Of a stretch of DNA of 64,000 nucleotides, positions 44,896 through 52,382 are shown one piece after another (positions within the stretch are counted from its first letter, which is position 1; each line of letters begins with the position of its first letter). Made by a program: the position numbers and the translations under genes. Source of the stretch: DASSQJ01 sp963772645 (lineage in GTDB: Bacteria > Actinomycetota > Actinomycetes > Actinomycetales > Dermatophilaceae); assembly GCA_963772645.1 (NCBI GenBank), contig CAVYYD010000011.1, positions 1 to 64,000 on the forward strand, in the 5' to 3' direction. The notes beneath the pieces were generated by a model. That model had not been told where the DNA came from and did not search any database. It worked only from the letters and a program-made list of their open reading frames with translations.

Positions 44896-45762
44896 TCAGG
44901 CGCCGCCCTCGACGGACGCCGCGCCCTCCGGGACGGCCTCCAGCACCTCGCCGTGGCGAGCCAGCCCGACGGCGCCCCCGACGCTGAGGACGAAGCCGGC
45001 CACCGCCACCGGTCCCCATCCGGGCCGGGGAGCATCTCCGAGCAGGGAGATCCCGACCAGCGCCGGAACCACCGTCTCCGCGATGACCAGGGGCGCCGTG
45101 GCGAGGGTGACGCTGCCTCGTTGCAGGGCGGTCGGATAGGCGAGGAGCGCGATGGCGGCACCGAGCAGCAGTGCGTAGGCGGCCGGGTCGACGAGCAGCC
45201 CAGCGATGGTCAGGGGATCCGCCAGCATTCGGGCAGCGATGCCCACGACGCCGAAGCCGAGCCCCGCGACAGCTCCGAGGAGGACCGGGCCCGGCCGGCC
45301 GGTCACCCGCGCCAAGGGCACCGCCGAGAGGCCGAGGACCACGGCCGCGACGAGGACGCCCCACTCGTGCGTGGCGGACGCGGGCACCGGCCGGTCCTCG
45401 GCCGCGGAGAGCCCGACGAGGACGAGGCCGACGACGACGACGGCGACCCCGGCGACGTCCCGGCGGGTCAGCGGCATCCGGAGGAGGACGGCACCGAGCA
45501 CCGCGGTGACGGCGAGGAAGCTCGCGACGATGGACTGGACCGCGAAGAGCGGGAGAGTACGGAGGGCCACGATCGACAGGACGAACCCCAGGCCGTCGAG
45601 TCCGAGGCCCAGGAGGTACCGCCAGGAGCGAGCGAGGCGCAGCAGAAGCCTCGGGTCGAGGCCCTGGCTCGTCGTCGTGCTGCGGGCGGCCACCGCCTGG
45701 AGCACCGACGCGACTCCGTAGCAGAGCGAGGCGCCGAGGGCGCCGACGAGGCCGAGCAGCAT
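44896..45762 (-). CDS. DMT-superfamily (EamA-like) membrane transporter
   Basis: A 288-residue integral membrane protein with about 9-10 hydrophobic segments arranged as two similar halves, as in EamA/DMT permeases. Examples are LLGLVGALGASLCYGVASVL at the start, SIVASFLAVTAVLGAVLL, and AGVAVVVVGLVLVGL. The substrate is unknown. It is on the minus strand between rsmG and parA, an insertion into the usual rsmG-parA order. Confidence 0.85.
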   Translation of the reverse strand: MLLGLVGALGASLCYGVASVLQAVAARSTTTSQGLDPRLLLRLARSWRYLLGLGLDGLGFVLSIVALRTLPLFAVQSIVASFLAVTAVLGAVLLRMPLTRRDVAGVAVVVVGLVLVGLSAAEDRPVPASATHEWGVLVAAVVLGLSAVPLARVTGRPGPVLLGAVAGLGFGVVGIAARMLADPLTIAGLLVDPAAYALLLGAAIALLAYPTALQRGSVTLATAPLVIAETVVPALVGISLLGDAPRPGWGPVAVAGFVLSVGGAVGLARHGEVLEAVPEGAASVEGGA

Positions 45763-46048
45763 GGGCCGAGACTATGGGCCCGGCACGTCCGGCGCGCCGC
45801 GGCCGTCGGGGCCGCCGCCGCCCGGAGACACGTCCCACGCCGCACTCGGGAGCCCCAGCGCCGGCTGCCCTGGGGCTGGAGCTCTCGGTGTGTCGGGGGC
45901 GCGTCCCCGCTCGGAGCCGGCCCCGCGGACGGCGACGTCATGGGTCGGTTCCGGCCTCGCGGACGACCACGGTGGGGGTGGGGTCGCGGCCGCCGACGCC
46001 GCCGATGGGGTGGGATCCGGAGCCTGGGACGACAGGGAGGGAGCGTCG

Positions 46049-46068
46049 TTGTCCACACGTTATCCACC
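46049..46068 (+). promoter_or_regulatory. Paired DnaA boxes upstream of parA
   Basis: TTGTCCACA (46049-46057) followed after two bases by TTATCCACC (46060-46068), both in the same direction. A third box lies at 46192-46200. They are about 7 kb from oriC. Confidence 0.75.
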
Positions 46069-46136
46069 GGTGAGTGTCCTGGGTGTGAGGGCGGAGCCGG
46101 GCCACGAGAGTGCCTCTGTCGTGCTCATTCACGGGC

Positions 46137-46150
46137 GTTTCACGTGGAAC
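46137..46150. promoter_or_regulatory. Imperfect parS upstream of parA
   Basis: GTTTCACGTGGAAC, differing from the palindromic core at one base. It lies between the DnaA boxes in the parA promoter region. Confidence 0.7.
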
Positions 46151-46191
46151 GGCTCGCCCCGCCGACGCGGCCGTCAGCGGTTGTACCCATG

Positions 46192-46200
46192 TTGTCCACA
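46192..46200 (+). promoter_or_regulatory. DnaA box near the parA start
   Basis: A perfect TTGTCCACA 75 bases before the parA start codon. Confidence 0.75.
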
Positions 46201-46275
46201 GGGGCGACGCCGCTTGGCGTGTCGGCCGGTCGTGGGGTTGGATGGGGGCTCGCCAGGCAGGGTTGGAGGTAGTAC

Positions 46276-47919
46276 GTGAGCATCGCGTCGGACGGCAGGT
46301 CAGCAGAGCCCGTCGCACAGGGGTTGGGGTTCCCTCGCTCGGCTGATCCGACACGCAGGGGGCGCGCCTCGTCCCCCCTGGGATGGCCGTCGACGGATGG
46401 GTCCCGCGCAGTGCCCATGGGGGACCGGCCGGCGACCGGCGGCGAAGGCTTCTCCGTTTCACGTGAAACGTCCGCGGACGGCGCGGTCCGGCCGCCGGTC
46501 GACATCCCCGTTTCACGTGAAACGTTCACCGGCGAAGCGCCCGCGGAGGCGCGGAGGTCCCAGCCGCCACGCCCGACCTCCGGCGTCTCCGCAGGAGCGC
46601 CGGGTGACGACTGGCGGGGGGGCCAGCCGGACGGCGTTTCACGTGAAACATCTGTCGCGGGCGCGGAGGCAGCTCCCGGCGCCGCCGACGTTTCACGTGA
46701 AACCACCACCGATCGGCGTGTGGATGAGGAGGACGCCGACGACGTTTCTCCCCAACCCGCCCCTGGTGACACCCCGCGGCAGGAGCGGGCCGAGCCGGAG
46801 GCGGGGGCTCCCACCGTCGCCGCTGCCGGCCGGGGCCCCGACGGCCTCGCCGAGCCCGTTGTCGGCCCCGCCGCCGACCACGCCGGTCCCACCGAGCGGG
46901 AGCCGGCTCGGCGCGAGCCCACCGTGTGGGAGCCCACCGAGCGGGAGCACACCGGGCACCCGCGCGACGACCACGAGGAGAGAGCAGCCATCGCCGCATC
47001 CATTCCCGGTGCTGACGCCGCGACCCCCCTGGCCCAGGCGGTGGCCGAGGACGCACGCAAGCGGATCACCCTGACCGGTCGGGCACTGCCGCGGCCTCCG
47101 CGCACGCGGGTCCTCACCGTCGCCAACCAGAAGGGCGGCGTCGGCAAGACGACGACGACCGTGAACGTCGCCGCGGCGCTGGCCCAGGCGGGGAGCACCG
47201 TGCTCGTCGTCGACCTCGACCCGCAGGGCAACGCGAGCACCGCGCTGGGTATCGAGCACCACTCGGAGGTGCCGAGCATCTACGACGTCCTCGTCGACGG
47301 GGAGGACCTCGCCCAGGTCGTGCAGGCGTGCCCGGACATCCCTGGCCTCTTCTGTGCGCCCGCGACGATCGACCTGGCGGGCGCCGAGATCGAGCTCGTG
47401 TCACTCGTCGCCCGCGAGACGCGGCTGGAGAAGGCGGTGAGCGCCTACCTCCGCGGACTGGACGAGTCGGGGGAGCGCATCGACTACGTGCTCGTCGACT
47501 GCCCGCCGAGTCTGGGCCTCCTCACGGTGAACGCCTTCGTCGCGGCCAGCGAGGTCTTCATCCCGATCCAGTGCGAGTACTACGCCCTCGAGGGTCTCTC
47601 GCAGCTCCTGAAGAACATCGAGCTCATCCGCAACCACCTCAACCCTCGGCTCCACGTGTCGACCATCCTCCTCACGATGTTCGACGGCCGGACCCGACTG
47701 TCGGCCCAGGTCGCCGACGAGGTGCGCGCACACTTCCCCGAGCAGACCCTGCGAGCGACGGTTCCGCGCTCGGTGCGGATCTCCGAGGCCCCCAGCCACG
47801 GTGAGACCGTCATGACCTACGACCCCAACAGCAGCGGTGCGCTGTCCTACCTCGAGGCGGCCGTCGAGCTCGCCGAGCGTGGCGCGGCCGCCCCGACCAC
47901 CACCGAGGAGTCCGCATGA
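46276..47919 (+). CDS. parA: Chromosome-partitioning ATPase ParA with long N-terminal extension
   Basis: A 547-residue protein; usual chromosomal ParA has ~260-350. The ATPase starts near residue 276 with RVLTVANQKGGVGKTTTT (deviant Walker A). DLDPQGNASTALG, YVLVDCPPSLGLLT and the C-terminal RSVRISEAPSHG follow. The first ~275 residues are disordered, Pro/Glu/Arg-rich, and contain VSRET four times; each is encoded by a parS palindrome read in the same frame. GTG 46276 has a strong TTGGAGG 6-7 bases upstream, favouring the long form, though an internal start nearer 46990 cannot be excluded. The ATG of parB overlaps the stop. Confidence 0.93.
   Translation: MSIASDGRSAEPVAQGLGFPRSADPTRRGRASSPLGWPSTDGSRAVPMGDRPATGGEGFSVSRETSADGAVRPPVDIPVSRETFTGEAPAEARRSQPPRPTSGVSAGAPGDDWRGGQPDGVSRETSVAGAEAAPGAADVSRETTTDRRVDEEDADDVSPQPAPGDTPRQERAEPEAGAPTVAAAGRGPDGLAEPVVGPAADHAGPTEREPARREPTVWEPTEREHTGHPRDDHEERAAIAASIPGADAATPLAQAVAEDARKRITLTGRALPRPPRTRVLTVANQKGGVGKTTTTVNVAAALAQAGSTVLVVDLDPQGNASTALGIEHHSEVPSIYDVLVDGEDLAQVVQACPDIPGLFCAPATIDLAGAEIELVSLVARETRLEKAVSAYLRGLDESGERIDYVLVDCPPSLGLLTVNAFVAASEVFIPIQCEYYALEGLSQLLKNIELIRNHLNPRLHVSTILLTMFDGRTRLSAQVADEVRAHFPEQTLRATVPRSVRISEAPSHGETVMTYDPNSSGALSYLEAAVELAERGAAAPTTTEESA
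46456..46469. promoter_or_regulatory. parS site 1 inside parA
   Basis: A perfect GTTTCACGTGAAAC, codon-aligned so that it encodes V-S-R-E-T (residues ~61-65) of ParA. Confidence 0.95.
46510..46523. promoter_or_regulatory. parS site 2 inside parA
   Basis: A perfect GTTTCACGTGAAAC, 54 bases after site 1 and in the same reading frame (VSRET, residues ~79-83). Confidence 0.95.
46636..46649. promoter_or_regulatory. parS site 3 inside parA
   Basis: A perfect GTTTCACGTGAAAC, 126 bases after site 2, same frame (VSRET, ~121-125). The right flank ACA matches the full consensus. Confidence 0.95.
46690..46703. promoter_or_regulatory. parS site 4 inside parA
   Basis: A perfect GTTTCACGTGAAAC, 54 bases after site 3, same frame (VSRET, ~139-143). 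Confidence 0.95.
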
Positions 47920-48977
47920 GCGAGAAGCGCCGAGCCCTGGGCCGGGGACTGGGGGCGCTGATCCCGAGCGGCGCACCGACCACCGACCGGCCGGTCGACG
48001 TCTTCTTCAGGGACCGTGACCCGGTGCCAGAGCAGAGCACGGACGACGGAACCGGCAACGGCGCTCCGACCGACGGCAGCGGCGCGGCCGGATCAGGGCA
48101 GGGGAGCACCGCGTCCGGTCAGCCGACGGCTGACCCGAACGCCCTCCAGCCGGTACCCGGCGCCGAGTTCGCGGAGGTGCCGCTGGACTCGATCCGTCCG
48201 AACCCCAAGCAGCCCCGCACCGTCTTCGACGAGGACGAGCTCGCCGAGCTCGTCCACTCCATCCGGGAGATCGGGGTCCTCCAGCCCGTCGTCGTCCGGC
48301 CGATCCCCGACCACGACGGCGCCGACCCGGTCCGTTACGAGCTCATCATGGGTGAGCGCCGCTGGCGCGCGTCCCGGGCGGCCGGCCGGAGCACGGTCCC
48401 GGCGATCGTCAAGGCCACCGACGAGGACGACCTGCTGCGCGACGCGCTCCTGGAGAACCTCCATCGCAGCCAGCTCAACCCGCTCGAGGAGGCGGCCGCC
48501 TACCAGCAGCTGCTCGACGACTTCGGCTGCACCCAGGAGGTGCTCGCCGGCAGGATCGGCCGGTCGCGTCCTCAGATCTCGAACACCCTGCGGCTGCTCA
48601 AGCTGCCCCCGCTGGTGGCCCGCAGGGTCGCTGCGGGGGTCCTCAGCGCCGGGCATGCCCGCGCGCTGCTCGCGCTGCCGGACGGTGCGGCGATGGAGCG
48701 GATGGCGCAGCGCGTCGTCGCCGAAGGCCTCTCGGTCCGCTCGGTCGAGGAGCTCGTCGCCCTCGGCGACGGCGACACCCCGCCGGCGCGCCGGGCCCCG
48801 CGGCCCGGAAACCGGCGGCCACAGCTCGACGACCTCGCCGCCGACCTCTCCGACCGGCTCGAGACCCGGGTGCGGATCGCCCTCGGGCAGAGGAAGGGTC
48901 GCCTGACCGTGGAGTTCGCCTCGGTCGAGGACCTCAACCGCATCCTCGACGTCATGCACCTCCGCGCCGGCGGCTGA
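47916..48977 (+). CDS. parB: Chromosome-partitioning protein ParB
   Basis: A 353-residue CTP-dependent clamp that loads at parS and spreads. The start MSEKRRALGRGLGALIP is the conserved ParA-stimulating segment. The CTPase motifs are PRTVFDEDELAELVHSIREIGVLQPVVVRP and the GERRWRAS box; the helix-turn-helix is TQEVLAGRIGRSRPQISNTLRLL. The C-terminal dimerisation region closes the protein. ATG overlaps the parA stop (ATGA). Confidence 0.97.
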   Translation: MSEKRRALGRGLGALIPSGAPTTDRPVDVFFRDRDPVPEQSTDDGTGNGAPTDGSGAAGSGQGSTASGQPTADPNALQPVPGAEFAEVPLDSIRPNPKQPRTVFDEDELAELVHSIREIGVLQPVVVRPIPDHDGADPVRYELIMGERRWRASRAAGRSTVPAIVKATDEDDLLRDALLENLHRSQLNPLEEAAAYQQLLDDFGCTQEVLAGRIGRSRPQISNTLRLLKLPPLVARRVAAGVLSAGHARALLALPDGAAMERMAQRVVAEGLSVRSVEELVALGDGDTPPARRAPRPGNRRPQLDDLAADLSDRLETRVRIALGQRKGRLTVEFASVEDLNRILDVMHLRAGG

Positions 48978-49038
48978 CCGGACGACACCGGTGGAGAGGC
49001 GGAAACGCCTGCGGCACAGCACTTCCCGGGACGACGAA

Positions 49039-49068
49039 GCGGCCCGGACCGTACGGGGTCCGGGCCGC
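49039..49068. terminator. Bidirectional terminator between parB and trxA
   Basis: Perfect 12-base arms GCGGCCCGGACC/GGTCCGGGCCGC around a 6-base loop, between the convergent parB and trxA genes. Without a T-tract, but well placed for both. Confidence 0.8.
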
Positions 49069-49105
49069 ACCCCGCCGCCTGCGGGGGAGCCGGTGGTATC
49101 TGGTC

Positions 49106-49432
49106 TCAGCCGAGGAAGGGCTGGAGCTCGCGGAGGAGCACCGGCTTGGGCCGCGCGCCGATGATCGTCTTGACGATCTCCCCGCCCATGTAGACGTGCA
49201 GCGTCGGGATGCTCGTGATGCCGAGCTTCCCGGTGATCTGCGGGTTCTCGTCGGTGTTGAGCTTGACGACGCGGAGCTTGTCCGCGTGCTCGGTGGCGAT
49301 CTCCTCGAGGACCGGGGCGACCGCACGGCATGGGCCGCACCACGGCGCCCAGAAGTCGACGAGGGTGATCTTGTCGCTCTTGACGACGTCGGTCTCGAAG
49401 TTCGCGTCGTTGGTCGACGTCACGGTGGCCAT
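49106..49432 (-). CDS. trxA: Thioredoxin
   Basis: A 108-residue thioredoxin with the redox motif WCGPC (FWAPWCGPCRAVAPV) and the cis-Pro loop SIPTLHVYMGGE. It reduces disulfides using electrons from thioredoxin reductase, encoded just upstream. ATG 49432. Gap of 124 bases from trxB. Confidence 0.97.
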   Translation of the reverse strand: MATVTSTNDANFETDVVKSDKITLVDFWAPWCGPCRAVAPVLEEIATEHADKLRVVKLNTDENPQITGKLGITSIPTLHVYMGGEIVKTIIGARPKPVLLRELQPFLG

Positions 49433-49556
49433 GGTGGTCCTTTCGGGGCGGGGTCCGGACCGGGGTGGGCGGTTCGGGTCGGAGGGTGGGTGGGGTCGGG
49501 GCGTGGTGCCGTTGCCTCCAGGATGCCGGTCCACACCGACATCGCCGGGGAAGCCG

Positions 49557-50486
49557 TCAGTGGGCGAGGAAGTGCTGGGCGTCGAGGGCGGCGGCGCACC
49601 CGGAACCGGCCGCGGTGATGGCCTGCCGGTAGGTGTGGTCGACGAGGTCCCCACAGGCGAAGACGCCCGGGACGTTGGTGCGCGAGGACCGGCCCTCCGC
49701 GACGACGTAGCCTTCGGCGTCGAGCTCGACGACCCCCTTGACGAGGTCGTTGCGGGGGTCGTGGCCGATGGCGACGAAGAGGCCGGTGACCGGGAGCTCG
49801 CGGGTGGAGCCGGTGACCGTGTCGCGCAGCGTGATGCCGGTGAGCTTGCTCTCGCCGTGGATGGCGTCGACGGCACTGTTCCAGGCGAACCGGATCTTCT
49901 CGTTCGCCAGCGCGCGCTCGGCCATGACGGCGCTCGCGCGCAGCTCGTCGCGGCGGTGGACGATGGTGACCGAGCGGGCGAACTTCGTGAGGAAGGTCGC
50001 CTCCTCCATCGCCGAGTCGCCGCCGCCGACGACCGCGATGTCCTGGTCGCGGAAGAAGAAGCCGTCGCAGGTGGCGCACCACGACACCCCGTGGCCCGAG
50101 AGCCGCTTCTCGTCGGGCAGCCCGAGCTCGCGGTACGCCGAGCCCATCGCGAGGATGACGGTGCGGGCCGAGTACTCGGTGCCGGACCCGTCGATCACCG
50201 TCTTGACGTCACCCTCGAGCGAGGCCGACGACACGTCGTCGGTGATGATCTCGGCACCGAACCGCTCGGCCTGCGCCCGCATGTTGTCCATGAGGTCGGG
50301 ACCCATGATGCCGTCGCGGAACCCGGGGAAGTTCTCCACCTCGGTGGTGTTCATCAGGGCGCCACCGGCGGTGACGGAGCCCTCGAACACGAGCGGTTCG
50401 AGGTTGGCGCGTGCGGCGTAGATGGCGGCGGTCCAGCCGGCGGGGCCGGAGCCGATGATGATGACGTTGCGGACGTCGGAGGTCAC
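49557..50486 (-). CDS. trxB: Thioredoxin reductase (NADPH)
   Basis: A 309-residue flavoenzyme transferring electrons from NADPH to thioredoxin. The FAD motif is VIIIGSGPAGWTAAIYAARA, the redox-active pair WCATCDGFFF, the NADPH motif VVGGGDSAMEEATFL, and the end VFACGDLVDHTYRQAITAAGSG. GTG 50486 is preferred (AGAGG 9 bases upstream) over ATG 50495. A SigR/SigH-type promoter lies about 60 bases upstream. Confidence 0.97.
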   Translation of the reverse strand: MTSDVRNVIIIGSGPAGWTAAIYAARANLEPLVFEGSVTAGGALMNTTEVENFPGFRDGIMGPDLMDNMRAQAERFGAEIITDDVSSASLEGDVKTVIDGSGTEYSARTVILAMGSAYRELGLPDEKRLSGHGVSWCATCDGFFFRDQDIAVVGGGDSAMEEATFLTKFARSVTIVHRRDELRASAVMAERALANEKIRFAWNSAVDAIHGESKLTGITLRDTVTGSTRELPVTGLFVAIGHDPRNDLVKGVVELDAEGYVVAEGRSSRTNVPGVFACGDLVDHTYRQAITAAGSGCAAALDAQHFLAH

Positions 50487-50546
50487 AGGACACATCCTCT
50501 AGTGGTTCGGCGGCCTGGGGACCGCTACATAGGGTGCTGCTTCGGC

Positions 50547-50572
50547 AACCGATCCTAGGCCCGGGATGTTCC
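50547..50572 (-). promoter_or_regulatory. SigR/SigH-type promoter of trxB
   Basis: On the minus strand GGAAC (50568-50572), 18 bases, then GTT (50547-50549). This fits the disulfide-stress sigma consensus GGAAT-N18-GTT and trxB is a known target of such factors. A sigma-70-like TAGGAT lies within the spacer and could be a second promoter. Confidence 0.6.
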
Positions 50573-50673
50573 GGGGCGACGCTGCCCCGCCGGTCACCAC
50601 GGGCCGGGTCGGTCGGGGGCTCGGCGCCGTCGGTCACCGGCCACCGGGCGGCTGGTCGTGACGTGACTCCACA

Positions 50674-50691
50674 CATACCCCACTGGGTATG
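50674..50691. promoter_or_regulatory. CsoR/RicR-like palindrome upstream of trxB
   Basis: CATACCC-CACT-GGGTATG, perfect 7-base arms. Copper- or persulfide-sensing CsoR-family operators have TACCC…GGGTA arms of this kind. It lies in the trxB upstream region, about 100 bases before the promoter at 50547-50572, and just past the end of the anti-sigma gene. Confidence 0.4.
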
Positions 50692-50734
50692 CTAACCATG
50701 CGTGGGGACGGACTGTTCCCCCGGGGCCGCGGGG

Positions 50735-51604
50735 TCAGCCGAGAGGCACCGGCCCGACCCGCACCCGCGGGTCGCCGGGCGCGCAGGCGCGGTCCACGAC
50801 CCAGGCGTGCAGGGCGCCGGAGGAGTCCGGGGCCACCACCACCGCGGCGGGGGCCCCGTCGACGATGCCGACCCCGACGAGCACGTCGGCCCCCGGGGGC
50901 ACGCCGAGCGCGTCGGCGCAGGCGCGGGCGCCGCCCGGGTCGGCGACGCTCGTGCCGGCGCGCGTGCCTCCGGCGGCCGGTGAGGTGCCCGGGAAGGCCC
51001 GGTAGGGCGGCGCGACGAGCGAGGACGCCGCGGCCGCGAGGTCGGCGGAGGAGATCGGGCCCAGCTCGACGACCCGGACCCCGGCGGCCCGGTCGGCTGC
51101 CAGCGGGAGCGAGGGCGCGCCGGCACCGGCTGCCGGGCCGGCCTCGGGCGCCGCACCCGAGGCCACGGAGGCGGAGTCGGCGGCGCCCCCCAGGCCGAGG
51201 CTCGCCTCGATCCCGGACGGCGCGAGCCGGTCGAGGACCACCCCGCCGATCCCGAGCACGACGACCGCCGCCGCCGCGGCGCCGAGGACCCTGCCGCCGC
51301 GCCGCCGCCGGCGCAGCGGGACGACCACGTCCCGGTCCGCCGGCGCGGAGCCGGCACCGGCCCCGGCATCCGCCGCCGCCGGTTCCACGGCCGGTGCCGC
51401 CGCCGGTCCCGCCGGTCCGAGCGCGGGTGCCGCCAGCGACCCGGCACCGCCCTCCCCCCGGCGCGACTCCGCCGCCAGGGCCGCGGTGATGCGGGTGACG
51501 AGGTCCTCGGGCATGGGTCCCGGGTCGGGCAGGCCGCCGAGCAGGGCACGCATCCCGGTGGGGTCGTGCTCGATCGGCTCGGCATCGTCGTGGCGGTGGG
51601 TCAC
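50735..51604 (-). CDS. Anti-sigma-factor-like membrane protein
   Basis: A 289-residue protein encoded just after an ECF sigma gene. The N-terminal ~60 residues include LVTRITAALAAESRRGE; after an Ala-rich stretch and a basic patch (PLRRRRRGGR) comes one membrane segment (VLGAAAAAVVVLGIGGVVLDRL). The rest would be outside, with two Cys (ACADALG and RACAPGD). This layout fits a SigM-type anti-sigma factor, but no zinc motif is seen. Start GTG 51604. Confidence 0.65.
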   Translation of the reverse strand: MTHRHDDAEPIEHDPTGMRALLGGLPDPGPMPEDLVTRITAALAAESRRGEGGAGSLAAPALGPAGPAAAPAVEPAAADAGAGAGSAPADRDVVVPLRRRRRGGRVLGAAAAAVVVLGIGGVVLDRLAPSGIEASLGLGGAADSASVASGAAPEAGPAAGAGAPSLPLAADRAAGVRVVELGPISSADLAAAASSLVAPPYRAFPGTSPAAGGTRAGTSVADPGGARACADALGVPPGADVLVGVGIVDGAPAAVVVAPDSSGALHAWVVDRACAPGDPRVRVGPVPLG

Positions 51605-51677
51605 GAGCTGCTCCGGGACTGGCGGTCGGTGGGTGGTGGTGCGAGGCGCTCGCGGGCGTCCGGCACGAGGTAGGACG

Positions 51678-52370
51678 TCAGGGAGGGCCCTTCGGTTCCC
51701 CGCCACCGGCCACCGGGCTCTGCGGCCGCGCCACCGGTGCCGGAGACGCGGCCCTCGGCTCCTCGCCGGACACGTCCTCCGGCGCACCGCCGGGCGCACC
51801 GCCGGGCCCACCGCCGGGCGGGTCGGGCTGGCGGAGAATCCCGGCGAGGGCCTCGCGGCCCCGGAAGCACCGGGACTTCACGGTCCCCTCGGCGACCCCG
51901 AGCACCACGGCGGCCTCCGCCACGGGCAGCCCGTGCATGTCGACGAGGACGAGTGCCAGCCGCTGGGCCTCGGGCAGGCGGGCCAGCGCCTCCCGGACGT
52001 CGAGCCGGGTCTCCGTCGAGGCGTGGAGGTCGTGCCGGTCGGGCAGGTCGAGCTCGCCGAGGTCACCGGAGCGGCGGAGCGAGGTGCGTTCCCGGCGCAG
52101 CCGGTCGAGGCAGGCGTTGACGACGATGCGGTGCAGCCAGGTCGTCACCGCTGCGTCGCCGCGGTACGCGTCGGCCCGGCGGAAGGCCGAGATGAACGCC
52201 TCCTGGACGGCGTCGGCCGCCAGCTCGCGGTCGCTCGTCGTCCGCAGCGCCACCGCGTACATCCGGTCACGGTGCCGCCGGAACAGCTCGCCGAAGGCGC
52301 CCCCGCCGTCACCCTCGACGTGCCGGCGCAGCAGGTCGGCGTCGGCGAGCAGGCTCAGGTCGTCAGGCAC
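51678..52370 (-). CDS. sigM: ECF sigma factor, SigM-like
   Basis: A 230-residue extracytoplasmic-function sigma factor. Region 2 is AFGELFRRHRDRMYAVALRTTSDRELAADAVQEAFISAFRRADAYRG…VTTWLHRIVVNACLDRLR; region 4 is LPEAQRLALVLVDMHGLPVAEAAVVLGVAEGTVKSRCFRGREAL. A Gly/Pro-rich tail of ~50 residues is additional. Position between the murJ/pseudokinase genes and trxB-trxA is that of sigM in mycobacteria, so the symbol is by synteny. GTG 52370. Confidence 0.85.
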   Translation of the reverse strand: MPDDLSLLADADLLRRHVEGDGGGAFGELFRRHRDRMYAVALRTTSDRELAADAVQEAFISAFRRADAYRGDAAVTTWLHRIVVNACLDRLRRERTSLRRSGDLGELDLPDRHDLHASTETRLDVREALARLPEAQRLALVLVDMHGLPVAEAAVVLGVAEGTVKSRCFRGREALAGILRQPDPPGGGPGGAPGGAPEDVSGEEPRAASPAPVARPQSPVAGGGEPKGPP

Positions 52371-52382
52371 GAGGCTCCCGGC

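Larger units (their letters stand above)
45763..46275. promoter_or_regulatory. parA upstream region with DnaA boxes and an imperfect parS
   Basis: 513 bases with no convincing gene. It holds two perfect DnaA boxes (TTGTCCACA at 46049-46057 and 46192-46200), a near-consensus TTATCCACC at 46060-46068, and GTTTCACGTGGAAC (46137-46150), a parS with one mismatch. A strong ribosome-binding site (TTGGAGG, ~46263-46269) precedes the parA GTG. DnaA and ParB may both act on this promoter. Confidence 0.7.

Noticed and set aside
45761..46279. A 172-codon open frame upstream of parA
   Set aside because: Composition is non-coding, it runs through DnaA boxes and the imperfect parS, and ends just inside parA.
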